The translations under genes and the position numbers were made by a program. Shown piece by piece: positions 7,274 through 14,154 of a stretch of DNA of 34,590 bases (position 1 is its first letter; each line of letters begins with the position of its first letter). Below the pieces are notes generated by a model, which saw nothing but the letters and a program-made list of their open reading frames with translations, was not told where the DNA came from and made no database searches. The stretch comes from Kiritimatiellia bacterium (GTDB lineage: Bacteria > Verrucomicrobiota > Kiritimatiellia > CAIQIC01 > Lenti-01): assembly GCA_017527155.1 (NCBI GenBank), contig JAFXQI010000024.1:1-34590 (forward strand), in the 5' to 3' direction.

Positions 7274-7299
7274 AAGGCAGGGTGTCGGAACCCTGCCTT
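7274..7299 (-). terminator. Rho-independent terminator of the tail-anchored protein gene
   Basis: AAGGCAGGGT and ACCCTGCCTT form a perfect 10-bp stem with a 6-nt loop. Read on the minus strand the stem ends in TTTTCC, giving a short U-tract. It lies 27 bp after the stop codon at 7326. Confidence 0.75.
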
Positions 7300-7325
7300 C
7301 GGTGGCTCGTTGGATGCCGGGGCCG

Positions 7326-8003
7326 TCAGTAGGCGGCGGCGTTGTTGGTCATGACCTGGACGACGATGACGCCGATCAGCACCAGCAGCGACAACAACGC
7401 GAACACGGACCAGACGGCGCCCGTCTCTTCCTCGACCGGGCCGGAGACGAAGGACGGCTCGGGGGGGATGGTGCTCAAGGTCGGTCCGGACGTGATGGTG
7501 ATCGGCGAGCCGCCGCCACCGCCGCCGCCGGGGCGCTTGAGCTTGATGGTGCCGCCGGGGCGCGGGGCCATCGTCGGTTCGGTCACCGGCGAGGCGGGTT
7601 CCACGGGGCGCCCGGGACTGAAGGTGGCCGGTGCGGAAGAGGACGGCGTGATGCGCACGGTCGGCCGGCTGCCGATGCGGATGGTGCGCGGGGCGCCGCC
7701 GCCGGCGGCGGCCGTGGGGGGCGTGGTCTTCAGCGGAATCTTCGACGTGTCGAGCAGGGCGGTGCGGCGCTTGTAGATGTCGTCGTCCACCGCGGCCGGC
7801 TGCACGGGCGCACCCAGCCCGATGCGGGAGGTCTGCGCCTTGGCAATCGTCGGGATGGCGGAAATGTCGATGCGGGTGGTGGTCGTCTTGGCATTCATGC
7901 CCACGCGGATTCCGGCGGCCGGCGCCACGGGGGCGGCCTTCTTGAGGTCGATGCGGGATGTCGCGCTTTTGGGTGTCACGGCGGGTTTGATCGGTTCAGG
8001 CAT
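7326..8003 (-). CDS. Tail-anchored low-complexity protein with repeated TxRIxL motifs
   Basis: A 225-residue protein with no signal peptide. Residues 1-195 are proline-, alanine- and glycine-rich, without predicted fold, and carry a repeated short motif: TSRIDL (near 15), TTRIDI (41), TSRIGL (58), TSKIPL (86), then TIRIG and TVRIT. A single hydrophobic segment at about 202-222 (VFALLSLLVLIGVIVVQVM) is followed by only a few residues, so the protein should be held in the inner membrane by its C-terminus with the repeats in the cytoplasm. The spaced T/S-R-I motifs look like docking or phosphorylation sites for a partner, which is inference. The start is well supported by GGAGGAAG upstream and a near-consensus promoter; the gene is monocistronic with its own terminator. 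Confidence 0.85.
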   Translation of the reverse strand: MPEPIKPAVTPKSATSRIDLKKAAPVAPAAGIRVGMNAKTTTTRIDISAIPTIAKAQTSRIGLGAPVQPAAVDDDIYKRRTALLDTSKIPLKTTPPTAAAGGGAPRTIRIGSRPTVRITPSSSAPATFSPGRPVEPASPVTEPTMAPRPGGTIKLKRPGGGGGGGSPITITSGPTLSTIPPEPSFVSGPVEEETGAVWSVFALLSLLVLIGVIVVQVMTNNAAAY

Positions 8004-8033
8004 GGTTCTTCCTCCAAGTATCCATGGACGGGC

Positions 8034-8062
8034 ATTCTAGGCACGGGACGCGGCGGCGTCAA
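8034..8062 (-). promoter_or_regulatory. Sigma-70-type promoter of the tail-anchored protein gene
   Basis: On the minus strand TTGACG (8062-8057), a 17-nt spacer and TAGAAT (8039-8034) match the consensus at five of six positions each. The expected transcript start is near 8027, giving a leader of about 24 nt that contains the GGAGGAAG ribosome binding site. This is the best promoter in the window. Confidence 0.8.
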
Positions 8063-8077
8063 TCCCCAGTTTGCGCC

Positions 8078-9199
8078 TCATTCCACGCGCCCCCAGTGCG
8101 GCCCGAAGGGCCAGTAGACGAAAAACGCGGGTCCCACGAGCGCCTTCTCGGAGACGGGACCGAAGAACCGACCGTCCTGCGACGAGAACGTGTTGTCGCC
8201 GAGCGGCAGGAACGTCCCCTCGTCCACGTGCAACACCGAACCCGCCGTCGGCAGCAACGTGCCCGGCAGCGGAACGTACCCCCCGTTGTACGCCGGGTCG
8301 TCCGACAGCCGCTCGAATGCCCGGGGAGACGTCACCGGCTCCCCGTCCGCCACCAGCCGGCGCCCTGCGATCGAAATGTCCTCCCCGGACAGTCCGGCCA
8401 GGCGCTTGATGTAGAACGAGCCGTCGGGGATGCCCCAGCGCTTGCGCTCCGGGATCATTTCGGCGTCGAACACGATGATGTCCCCTCGCTCCGGCCGCGC
8501 GAAGTGGTAGCGCACCTTGTTGACCAGCACCTGGTCCCCGCGCACCACGCGCCCCGACGCCAGCAGCTGGCCCTTTTCCACGAAGTCGCCCTGCCGGACG
8601 TGCAACGTCATGCTCTTCTCCTCGTCCAGCTCCGGGCTGCCCGGCTTCTGCGTCAGGCGCACCGGATGCGGCACCCCCGCCACGTACAGCGCCTCCTGGT
8701 CCCCCCACCGCCGGATGTCCCCCACCCGCCCCGGCACCTGCGCGCGCACCTCCTGGTAGTACTCGCCGAAGAGCGCGATCTTCACCCAGCTGAACGGGAA
8801 CCGGTCGCTCCACGTCTTGCCCGTCTGGGGATGCGCGATGATGCCGTTGAGGGTCGGCTGCATCGACCCGGTGGGGATCTTGAAAGGCTGGATGAAGTAG
8901 CACTTGCAGGCCATCGCCAGCGACAGCGCCACCACCAGCACCTCGATGTTCTCGCGCCATTTCGCGCCGGGACGCGGCGGCATCAGCGCCTGGGCCGCCT
9001 CGGCCGCCCGCTCGCAGGCGCCTTCCAGCGCCGGCCACTCCCGTACCGACCACGCCGCGCGCAACTTCGCGTCCGCCTCGCGCGCCGCGTCCACGGCGGC
9101 CGGGGGGGCGACGTCCTCGCGCATGGCCAGGGCGAGCCGTACCATCTGGCGGCACTCGCGCACCGCCCGCTTCAACCGGTGTTTCTCGAAAAAGTTCAT
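8078..9199 (-). CDS. lepB: Signal peptidase I
   Basis: A 373-residue membrane-bound serine protease that removes signal peptides from exported proteins. After an unusually long cytoplasmic region (1-84, rich in Arg, Ala and Glu) comes one transmembrane segment (about 85-101). The catalytic serine box follows, IPTGSMQP, with Ser-112. The catalytic lysine box is FYIKRLAGLSGE with Lys-265, and the late box LPLGDNTFSSQDGRFFG lies at 332-347. The spacing between Ser and Lys is about twice that of small Gram-positive enzymes because of an inserted beta-domain, as is common in Gram-negative bacteria. No good Shine-Dalgarno is seen; TAGGGT lies 7 nt before the ATG. The gene is transcribed away from the zinc-ribbon operon. 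Confidence 0.95.
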   Translation of the reverse strand: MNFFEKHRLKRAVRECRQMVRLALAMREDVAPPAAVDAAREADAKLRAAWSVREWPALEGACERAAEAAQALMPPRPGAKWRENIEVLVVALSLAMACKCYFIQPFKIPTGSMQPTLNGIIAHPQTGKTWSDRFPFSWVKIALFGEYYQEVRAQVPGRVGDIRRWGDQEALYVAGVPHPVRLTQKPGSPELDEEKSMTLHVRQGDFVEKGQLLASGRVVRGDQVLVNKVRYHFARPERGDIIVFDAEMIPERKRWGIPDGSFYIKRLAGLSGEDISIAGRRLVADGEPVTSPRAFERLSDDPAYNGGYVPLPGTLLPTAGSVLHVDEGTFLPLGDNTFSSQDGRFFGPVSEKALVGPAFFVYWPFGPHWGRVE

Positions 9200-9235
9200 G
9201 CCGCGAACCCTACCCCCCTCCGCCCCCGCGGTAAA
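9200..9235 (-). promoter_or_regulatory. Candidate promoter of lepB
   Basis: On the minus strand TTTACC (9235-9230), a 17-nt spacer and TAGGGT (9212-9207) precede the ATG by 7 nt, predicting a leaderless or near-leaderless transcript. Matches to consensus are four and three of six. Confidence 0.4.
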
Positions 9236-9301
9236 GCCCGAATCCGCGTCCCCCTCCCGTCCGCGCAGGAAAAACGTTTCGACGGCGCGGGGCGAAAGGC
9301 G

Positions 9302-9330
9302 TTGCGGGCGGGGGGCGGGGCGGCTACTCT
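9302..9330 (+). promoter_or_regulatory. Possible promoter of the zinc-ribbon/OB-fold operon
   Basis: TTGCGG, a 17-nt spacer and TACTCT lie 61 bp before the ATG at 9392. Each box matches only three of six consensus bases, and the surroundings are G-rich, so this is tentative. Confidence 0.3.
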
Positions 9331-9391
9331 GAAGAAGCCGCGTTAAGCCAAAGGTCGCCCCAGCGGCGGGGCAGCGAACAAGGAGTACGCC

Positions 9392-10954
9392 ATGTCGAAA
9401 AAGGAAGCATTGCCCGGTCACGAGACGCAATCGGACGAGATGAACTGCCCGTCGTGCGGCAGGTTCGTCGGCGCCGTCACCAAATGCCCCTACTGCGGGG
9501 CCAAGGTCTCGAAACGGATGAGTTTGACCGCCACGCGCTGGGCCGCGGTGCTGCTGGCGACGGTGGGGCTCTTCCTCCTCTACTTGATGGCCAAGAACCG
9601 CGAAATCCCGGTGGTGCAGCTGGGCAAGATCGAGCCGACGTGGAACTTCGGCCTGGTCCGCGTGGAGGGGACGGTGGCGACGGATGCGCGGCCGTTCAAG
9701 TCGGGCCGCGGGATGAGTTTCAACGTGGACGACGGGACGGGCCGGATGGTGGTGTTCACCACGGAACGCCAGATGGAGGCGCTCAAGGAGCGGAATCTGG
9801 TGCCGAAGGCCGGCGACAAGATCGCGTTCGACGCGCAGCTGAACATCTCGGACGACAAGTCGAACCTGAAGCTCAGCGGGATGAAGACGTTCGTGCTGGA
9901 ACGGGCCCCCGCGGACGCGGTGCGCATCGGGGACCTGGACCTGAAGTTCTCGGGCAAGACGGTGACGATCGTCGGCCAGACGGTCGCCCTCAAGCCCCCG
10001 GCGGAGAACACGAACCAGCCGTGGAAGTTGACGCTGTCGGACGGGACGGGCGAGACGGAGGTGTCGTTCTGGCCCGCGGAGTACGCGCAGTTGGCGAACC
10101 CGGCGGAGCTGGAGCGCTCGGGAACCTGGGTCCGCGCTCGCGTGGACGTGGGCAAATACCAGAACCAGGTGCAACTGAAGCTCGGCTCGGGCAAGGATCT
10201 GGAGATCCTGCCGGAAGCGCCGGAGATTCCGGGCCCGTATCTCACGCCGGCGGAGAAGGCGGCGGAGAAGGTGGCCGCGAAGGTCGCGGAGAAGAAGGTG
10301 AAGGCCGAGGAAGCCGCCGAAACCGCGGCGGCCCCGGCGCCCAAGCGTGATTTCTCGCGCGGGCGGTTGGTGTCGGCGGAGGTGGAGCCGATCGCGTCGG
10401 TGACGGCGGACCGCAAGGGGCAGAAGGTCAAGATCGCCGGCGCGGTGGTGTTCGTGGGCGAGAAGAAGGGGAACCAGCCGGTGAGCGTGATCGTGAAGGA
10501 CGAGGCGGGCGGCTCGATCTACGTGAAGTATTTCGACGATGTCGCCGCGGAGCTCGCCGCCGCGCCCGCGAAGGGGGATTCGGTGACGGTCGAGGGCGTC
10601 GTGGACGCCTGGAACGGCAAGGCGTCGATCCTGCTCCAGGATGCCGCGAAGTGGGTCAAGGTCGGCAAGGCCCCCGCCCCCGCGCGCAAGGCCGCCGCGA
10701 AGAAGGCCCCCGCCGCCGCGGGCCGCACGGGCGTGCTCGGCGCGCCGCGCGACCTGGCGGGCAAGGGCGTGGCGTACGCGTTCAAGGAGGGGGACGCGGA
10801 GCTGGACCTGGTGATCTGGAACGACAGCGTTCCGGGGCTGCCGGAGCTGGCGGAGGGGATGACGGTGCGCGTGGAAGGGGCGCGCGAGGGCGAGTACGAG
10901 GGCAAGGCGCAGCTGAAGACCGGCAAGTTCACGCGCATCACCGTGGTGGAATGA
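9392..10954 (+). CDS. Membrane-anchored zinc-ribbon protein with repeated OB-fold domains
   Basis: A 520-residue protein. It starts with a zinc ribbon (Cys-19, 22, 32, 35 in CPSC and CPYC), then one transmembrane helix (about 47-66), which places the remainder outside the cytoplasmic membrane. At least three regions look like OB-fold (nucleic-acid/oligosaccharide-binding type) beta-barrels: about 80-170, 180-275 and 325-430, with a shorter fourth unit at 455-520. Recurrent cues are VRVEGTV, VTIVGQTV, VKIAGAVV and VTVEGVV followed by a D-G-T-G or D-E-A-G turn. The lysine/alanine-rich linkers at 285-315 and 435-460 resemble histone H1-like spacers. The start has AAGGAG 7 nt upstream. It is the first gene of an operon with a TctA-like permease and a YdjM-like hydrolase. 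Ligand unknown. Confidence 0.85.
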   Translation: MSKKEALPGHETQSDEMNCPSCGRFVGAVTKCPYCGAKVSKRMSLTATRWAAVLLATVGLFLLYLMAKNREIPVVQLGKIEPTWNFGLVRVEGTVATDARPFKSGRGMSFNVDDGTGRMVVFTTERQMEALKERNLVPKAGDKIAFDAQLNISDDKSNLKLSGMKTFVLERAPADAVRIGDLDLKFSGKTVTIVGQTVALKPPAENTNQPWKLTLSDGTGETEVSFWPAEYAQLANPAELERSGTWVRARVDVGKYQNQVQLKLGSGKDLEILPEAPEIPGPYLTPAEKAAEKVAAKVAEKKVKAEEAAETAAAPAPKRDFSRGRLVSAEVEPIASVTADRKGQKVKIAGAVVFVGEKKGNQPVSVIVKDEAGGSIYVKYFDDVAAELAAAPAKGDSVTVEGVVDAWNGKASILLQDAAKWVKVGKAPAPARKAAAKKAPAAAGRTGVLGAPRDLAGKGVAYAFKEGDAELDLVIWNDSVPGLPELAEGMTVRVEGAREGEYEGKAQLKTGKFTRITVVE

Positions 10955-10964
10955 GGAGGCGCGC

Positions 10965-12299
10965 ATGAGTTCGTTCTTCGTCGTATTGGCCTCGGTGGTG
11001 GCCGGGACGGTGGTCTCCGGCCTCCTGGCCTGCCTGCCCGGCCTGCACGTGTACAACGTGATGGGCGCGCTGGTGCTCGGCATCCTGTCGCTGGAGAGCT
11101 CCGGCGTCGCGATCCCCCCGGACGTGTTCCTGCCGGCGATGACCGGCATGGTCGTCGGGTGGTCGATGATCAACACGATCCCCTCGGTGCTGCTGGGCAC
11201 GCCGGACGAGTCGGCGCTGTTCACGGTGCTGCCGGGCCAGAAGTACCTGATGAGCGGCCGCGGCTACGAGGGCACCATGATCACGGCGCTCGGCTCGCTC
11301 GCGGGCGCGTACTTCCTGGTGCTCGTCGTGGCACCCTGCGCGCCGGTGTACCTGCCGGTCTGCCAGCAGGTCCTCAAGGGCCACATGCACTGGGTGCTGT
11401 GGATCATCATCACGTTCATGATCATGAGCGAATGGCCCAAGGGCGGCAACCGCGGCCGCGCCGGCTGGGCCAAGTTCTACGACGCGTGGAAGACGCTGCT
11501 CGCCGGGCTGGCGACGTTCATCCTCGCGGGGCTGCTCGGGTTCATCCTGCTGACCCGCTCGCCGGTGTCGCACGAGGTCGCGTTCCAGAACATCATGCCG
11601 GCGTTCGTGGGGCTCTTCGCGGTCCCGTGGTGCCTGCTGAACATCATATCGGCGGCCGACGTTCCCAAGCAGCGCATCACCAGGAGCCTCGACATGAACG
11701 GCGACATCATCCTGCGCTCCGTCTGGAGCGGCGGGCTCGGCGGCGGCATCGCGGCCTACTTCCCGATCGTCACCGGCGGCGTCGGCGGCATGCTCGCCGG
11801 GCACGCCTGCGCGCAGCGCGAGGAGCGCATCTTCATCATGGGGCAGGGCGTCTCGAAGTTCATCTACTACGTCGGCGCGTTCATGTTCCTGTTCGTCCCC
11901 GGGCTCAACCTCACCCGCGGCGGCGGCGCGTGGATGGTCAAGACCCTGCACACCCCGATGGGCATGGGCGACTACTACATGGTCCTCGGCTGCATCGCCA
12001 TCTCCGCGGCCCTCAGCTACCTCATGATGTCGCCGCTCGCGCGCGGCACCCTGTGGCTGATCGACCGGATCAACTACCGCCACGCCTCCACCCTCGCGCT
12101 GGGCATCATCCTCGTGATGGTGTTCGCCGTGACGGGCTGGATCGGCATGTTCATCGCGGCGGTCGCGACGGGCGTCGGCCTGCTGCCGGTGCTCTTCGGG
12201 TCGCGGCGGCTGAACTGCCTCGGCATCCTGCTGCTGCCGATCGCGTGCAACATGTCCGGCTTCGGCGAAGTCATCACCGCCTGGATGGGCTTGACCTGA
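10965..12299 (+). CDS. TctA-like (DUF112/COG1784-type) integral membrane permease
   Basis: A 444-residue polytopic membrane protein with about 11-12 hydrophobic segments. The N-terminal third carries the TctA hallmark region: GLHVYNVMGALVL (residues 26-38) followed by MINTIPSVLLGTPDESALFTVLPG, read here from 66 on, a loop typical of tripartite tricarboxylate transporter large subunits. The short length and GLH motif fit the archaeal-type branch of the family better than the roughly 500-residue proteobacterial TctA. No TctB small subunit or TctC binding protein is nearby, so it may not be a classical tripartite importer. It follows the OB-fold protein by 10 bp with GAGGAGG before its ATG, and probably works with that protein. 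Substrate unknown. Confidence 0.82.
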   Translation: MSSFFVVLASVVAGTVVSGLLACLPGLHVYNVMGALVLGILSLESSGVAIPPDVFLPAMTGMVVGWSMINTIPSVLLGTPDESALFTVLPGQKYLMSGRGYEGTMITALGSLAGAYFLVLVVAPCAPVYLPVCQQVLKGHMHWVLWIIITFMIMSEWPKGGNRGRAGWAKFYDAWKTLLAGLATFILAGLLGFILLTRSPVSHEVAFQNIMPAFVGLFAVPWCLLNIISAADVPKQRITRSLDMNGDIILRSVWSGGLGGGIAAYFPIVTGGVGGMLAGHACAQREERIFIMGQGVSKFIYYVGAFMFLFVPGLNLTRGGGAWMVKTLHTPMGMGDYYMVLGCIAISAALSYLMMSPLARGTLWLIDRINYRHASTLALGIILVMVFAVTGWIGMFIAAVATGVGLLPVLFGSRRLNCLGILLLPIACNMSGFGEVITAWMGLT

Positions 12300-12315
12300 C
12301 AAGGAGGAAACAGCG

Positions 12316-13356
12316 ATGAAAGGATTTTCCCACTTCATGTCCGGCGTCGCGGTCGCGTCCTTCGGCCCGTGGGCCATCGAGGCGGCGCTGCGCGGCAACC
12401 CCACCTACTTCATCCTCGGCGGCGCCTGCGGCATCCTGCCCGACACGCTCGACTTCAAGTTCTACCGGTTCTTCTACAAGCACGACGTCTACGTCGAACC
12501 CGACCCCAAGCACCCCGACCCGCAGGCCGTCGCCGACCAGATCGCGCGCGCCGTCGAGATGGGGATCCGCGAGCACCGCTACATCAAGCTCAAGCTCTCG
12601 AGCATCCGGCTGGGGGCGGACTTCTGGCAGCAGTACCTCGTCAACTTCGACAACGAAGCCGGCGAAGTCACCGTCAAGTTCGGCTCCGTCGTCAACACCG
12701 GGCAGGTTCCCGTCGAAGGCACCGCCGACCGCTATCCCGAGGTGGGCCGCGCCAAGATCGGCGCCCGGGTCATCCAGACCTACGACGCCGCGCTCAAGGT
12801 CGACATCTTCGACGGCCCGACCATCGGCCTCGCGCCGCGCGACGACGGCGACTTCGACCTCGAGTTCCTGCCGTGGCACCGCGAATGGTCCCACGCGCTC
12901 ACGATGGGCCTGTTCCTGGGCATCCTGTGGGCGCTCGGCTGCCTGTGCTTCAAGGCGTGGGACGCCGCCTGGCAGGGATTCGTCACGATCGCCGGCTGCT
13001 ACGCCGTGCACGTCGTCGAAGACCAGCTCGGGCACATGGGCTCGAACCTCTTCTACCCCTTCACCCGGAAGCGCACCGAAGGCCTCCACTGGATGCATTC
13101 CGGCGACGGCATGGCGAACTTCCTGGCGGTGTGGATTTCGTGCCTCCTGATCTTCTGGAACCTCTACCGCCTGCAGCCGGCGATGACGTACCACTTCACC
13201 TTCGTCCACCTGATGATGGTGGGCCTGGTGATCCCCGGCGCCATCTTCTGGGTCCTCCGCAAGCTCCTCACCTGGGGCGACGGCAAGTCCCAGCCCCCCG
13301 ACGCCCCCGCCGACGACGCCGACGACGACTGGAACGAGATGAAGGCCTCCTCCTGA
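12316..13356 (+). CDS. YdjM-family inner-membrane metal-dependent hydrolase-like protein
   Basis: A 346-residue protein of the YdjM/DUF457 type (inner-membrane putative metal-dependent hydrolases). Diagnostic residues are His-6 in GFSHFMSG, Asp-43 and Asp-46 in ILPDTLDF, and the HREWSH box (188-193), followed by four or so hydrophobic segments and the VHVVEDQLGHMG box near 230. The roughly 130-residue soluble insert between the Asp box and HREWSH (about 50-180) is longer than in YdjM itself. The C-terminus is acidic and cytoplasmic (PADDADDDWNE). GGAGG with 8-9 nt spacing supports the start. It is the last gene of the three-gene operon, ended by a strong terminator. The catalytic reaction is not known. 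Confidence 0.82.
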   Translation: MKGFSHFMSGVAVASFGPWAIEAALRGNPTYFILGGACGILPDTLDFKFYRFFYKHDVYVEPDPKHPDPQAVADQIARAVEMGIREHRYIKLKLSSIRLGADFWQQYLVNFDNEAGEVTVKFGSVVNTGQVPVEGTADRYPEVGRAKIGARVIQTYDAALKVDIFDGPTIGLAPRDDGDFDLEFLPWHREWSHALTMGLFLGILWALGCLCFKAWDAAWQGFVTIAGCYAVHVVEDQLGHMGSNLFYPFTRKRTEGLHWMHSGDGMANFLAVWISCLLIFWNLYRLQPAMTYHFTFVHLMMVGLVIPGAIFWVLRKLLTWGDGKSQPPDAPADDADDDWNEMKASS

Positions 13357-13379
13357 CGCCCCGTTCCACCGCCCCCCAC

Positions 13380-13408
13380 CGCCGTCCCACCCCCGGGACG
13401 GCGTTTTT
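13380..13408 (+). terminator. Rho-independent terminator of the OB-fold/TctA/YdjM operon
   Basis: CGCCGTCCC and GGGACGGCG form a perfect 9-bp stem with loop ACCCCC, followed directly by five T. It lies 24 bp after the last stop codon of the operon. Confidence 0.9.
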
Positions 13409-13424
13409 GTATCGCACCGGTGTT

Positions 13425-13484
13425 GGTAGGGCGAGCTCTCCGAGCGAGCCGGGGATGCGGCTCGCTCGGAGAGCTCGCCCCACC
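13425..13484. repeat. Long inverted repeat B, perfect copy
   Basis: The arms 13430-13450 and 13459-13479 are exact reverse complements over 21 bp (beginning GGCGAGCTCTCCGAG) around an 8-bp loop, bordered by GGTAG and CCACC. Copies 1 and 2 in the composite repeats are diverged versions with a larger loop. It could fold as a very stable RNA or DNA hairpin. Confidence 0.85.
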
Positions 13485-13549
13485 AATTTTGGAAACAGGA
13501 AAAACTCCATGTTTTCCCCTTCTTTTTCCCCACTCCCTCCCCCATGAAA
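13483..13549. repeat. Repeat F, diverged copy
   Basis: The sequence runs from CCAATTTTGGAAACAGGAAA to CCCCCATGAAAG and keeps the spaced CATGTTTTCCCC, CTTTTTCCCC and CCATGAA blocks of the other two copies. Confidence 0.5.
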
Positions 13550-13655
13550 GTTTCCCCGACATTCCCTCCTTCCCCATCCCCTTCACAAGCCCCCTCGGCC
13601 CCCCACCCCGCATGGGGGCCCGGGGCCCCGCCCCGTCGCTTGTCCCTCCTTCCAC

Positions 13656-13683
13656 TTGACACTCCCCCTCCGCCGTGTAAATT
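13656..13683 (+). promoter_or_regulatory. Promoter of the zur-znuACB operon
   Basis: TTGACA (13656-13661), a 16-nt spacer and TAAATT (13678-13683) form a good sigma-70-type promoter 27 bp before the zur ATG. The -10 overlaps a palindrome, as expected for repression. Confidence 0.6.
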
Positions 13684-13692
13684 GGGACACGG
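13673..13692. promoter_or_regulatory. Candidate Zur operator palindrome
   Basis: CCGTGT-N8-ACACGG is a perfect 6-bp inverted repeat covering the -10 box and the expected transcript start of the zinc operon. Fur-family proteins bind as dimers to palindromes in this position, so autoregulation by the first gene product is likely. The sequence is not the enterobacterial Zur box; the assignment rests on position and symmetry. Confidence 0.5.
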
Positions 13693-13710
13693 TTTCATTT
13701 TCAAGACCCC

Positions 13711-14154
13711 ATGCCCCGCAAGAGCACATACGACACCCGCCAGCTGGAGACCCTCCGGCGGCATCTGGCCTCGCACGCCGGCCGGCACCTGACGGTCCGC
13801 GAAATCGGTGACGCGCTGGCCGCGGACGGCGCGCCCGTCGGTCGCGCGACCCTGTACCGGCTGCTCGGGCGGCTCGTCGGCGAGGGATGCGTCATCCGGC
13901 ACGTCCCGGCGGCCCGCGCCGCGGCCTGCTACGAATTCACCGGGCCCGATCCCTGCGGAGCCGACGAAGAACCCTTCCACTGCTACTGCGAATCCTGCGG
14001 CCGCCTCCTCCATCTCCACTGTCCCTCCTGGGACCGCCTGAAAGCCCACCTGTCCCGGGCGCACCGCTTCCGGCTCGATCCGGTCCGCACCGTTTTCTAC
14101 GGCCTCTGCGCCGACTGCGCGCCGAAGCGCCGCCGAAAGGAAACACGCCCATGA
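13711..14154 (+). CDS. zur: Fur-family regulator, probably the zinc regulator Zur
   Basis: A 147-residue Fur-family repressor. The N-terminal winged helix (about 10-75) contains LTVREIGDALAADGAPVGRA and TLYRLLGRLVGEG, the family's recognition helix. The C-terminal dimerisation domain has the structural zinc site C93-x-x-C96 (in HCYCESCG) and C133-x-x-C136 (GLCADC), plus the regulatory FHCYC region with His-90, His-101 and His-103. It overlaps znuA by ATGA and heads a zinc-import operon, so Zur is preferred over Fur or PerR. It probably represses its own operon through the palindrome over the promoter when zinc is sufficient. Confidence 0.88.
   Translation: MPRKSTYDTRQLETLRRHLASHAGRHLTVREIGDALAADGAPVGRATLYRLLGRLVGEGCVIRHVPAARAAACYEFTGPDPCGADEEPFHCYCESCGRLLHLHCPSWDRLKAHLSRAHRFRLDPVRTVFYGLCADCAPKRRRKETRP

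Larger units (their letters stand above)
6915..7325. other. 411-bp intergenic region between convergent genes
   Basis: No gene is seen. It contains repeat F copy 1 (6955-7016), a partial hairpin repeat C (7145-7173) and the terminator of the minus-strand gene at 7274-7299. The rest is unremarkable GC-rich sequence. Confidence 0.65.
13357..13710. other. 354-bp intergenic region before zur
   Basis: In order it holds the operon terminator (13380-13408), the perfect inverted repeat B (13425-13484), a diverged repeat F (13483-13549) and the zur promoter with its palindrome (13656-13692). No gene is seen. Confidence 0.75.

Noticed and set aside
8078-11224. Long minus-strand frame joining signal peptidase with more than 600 upstream codons
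   Set aside because: The upstream part is antisense to the zinc-ribbon/OB-fold gene and is Arg/Leu/His-rich. The conserved peptidase begins at the ATG at 9199.
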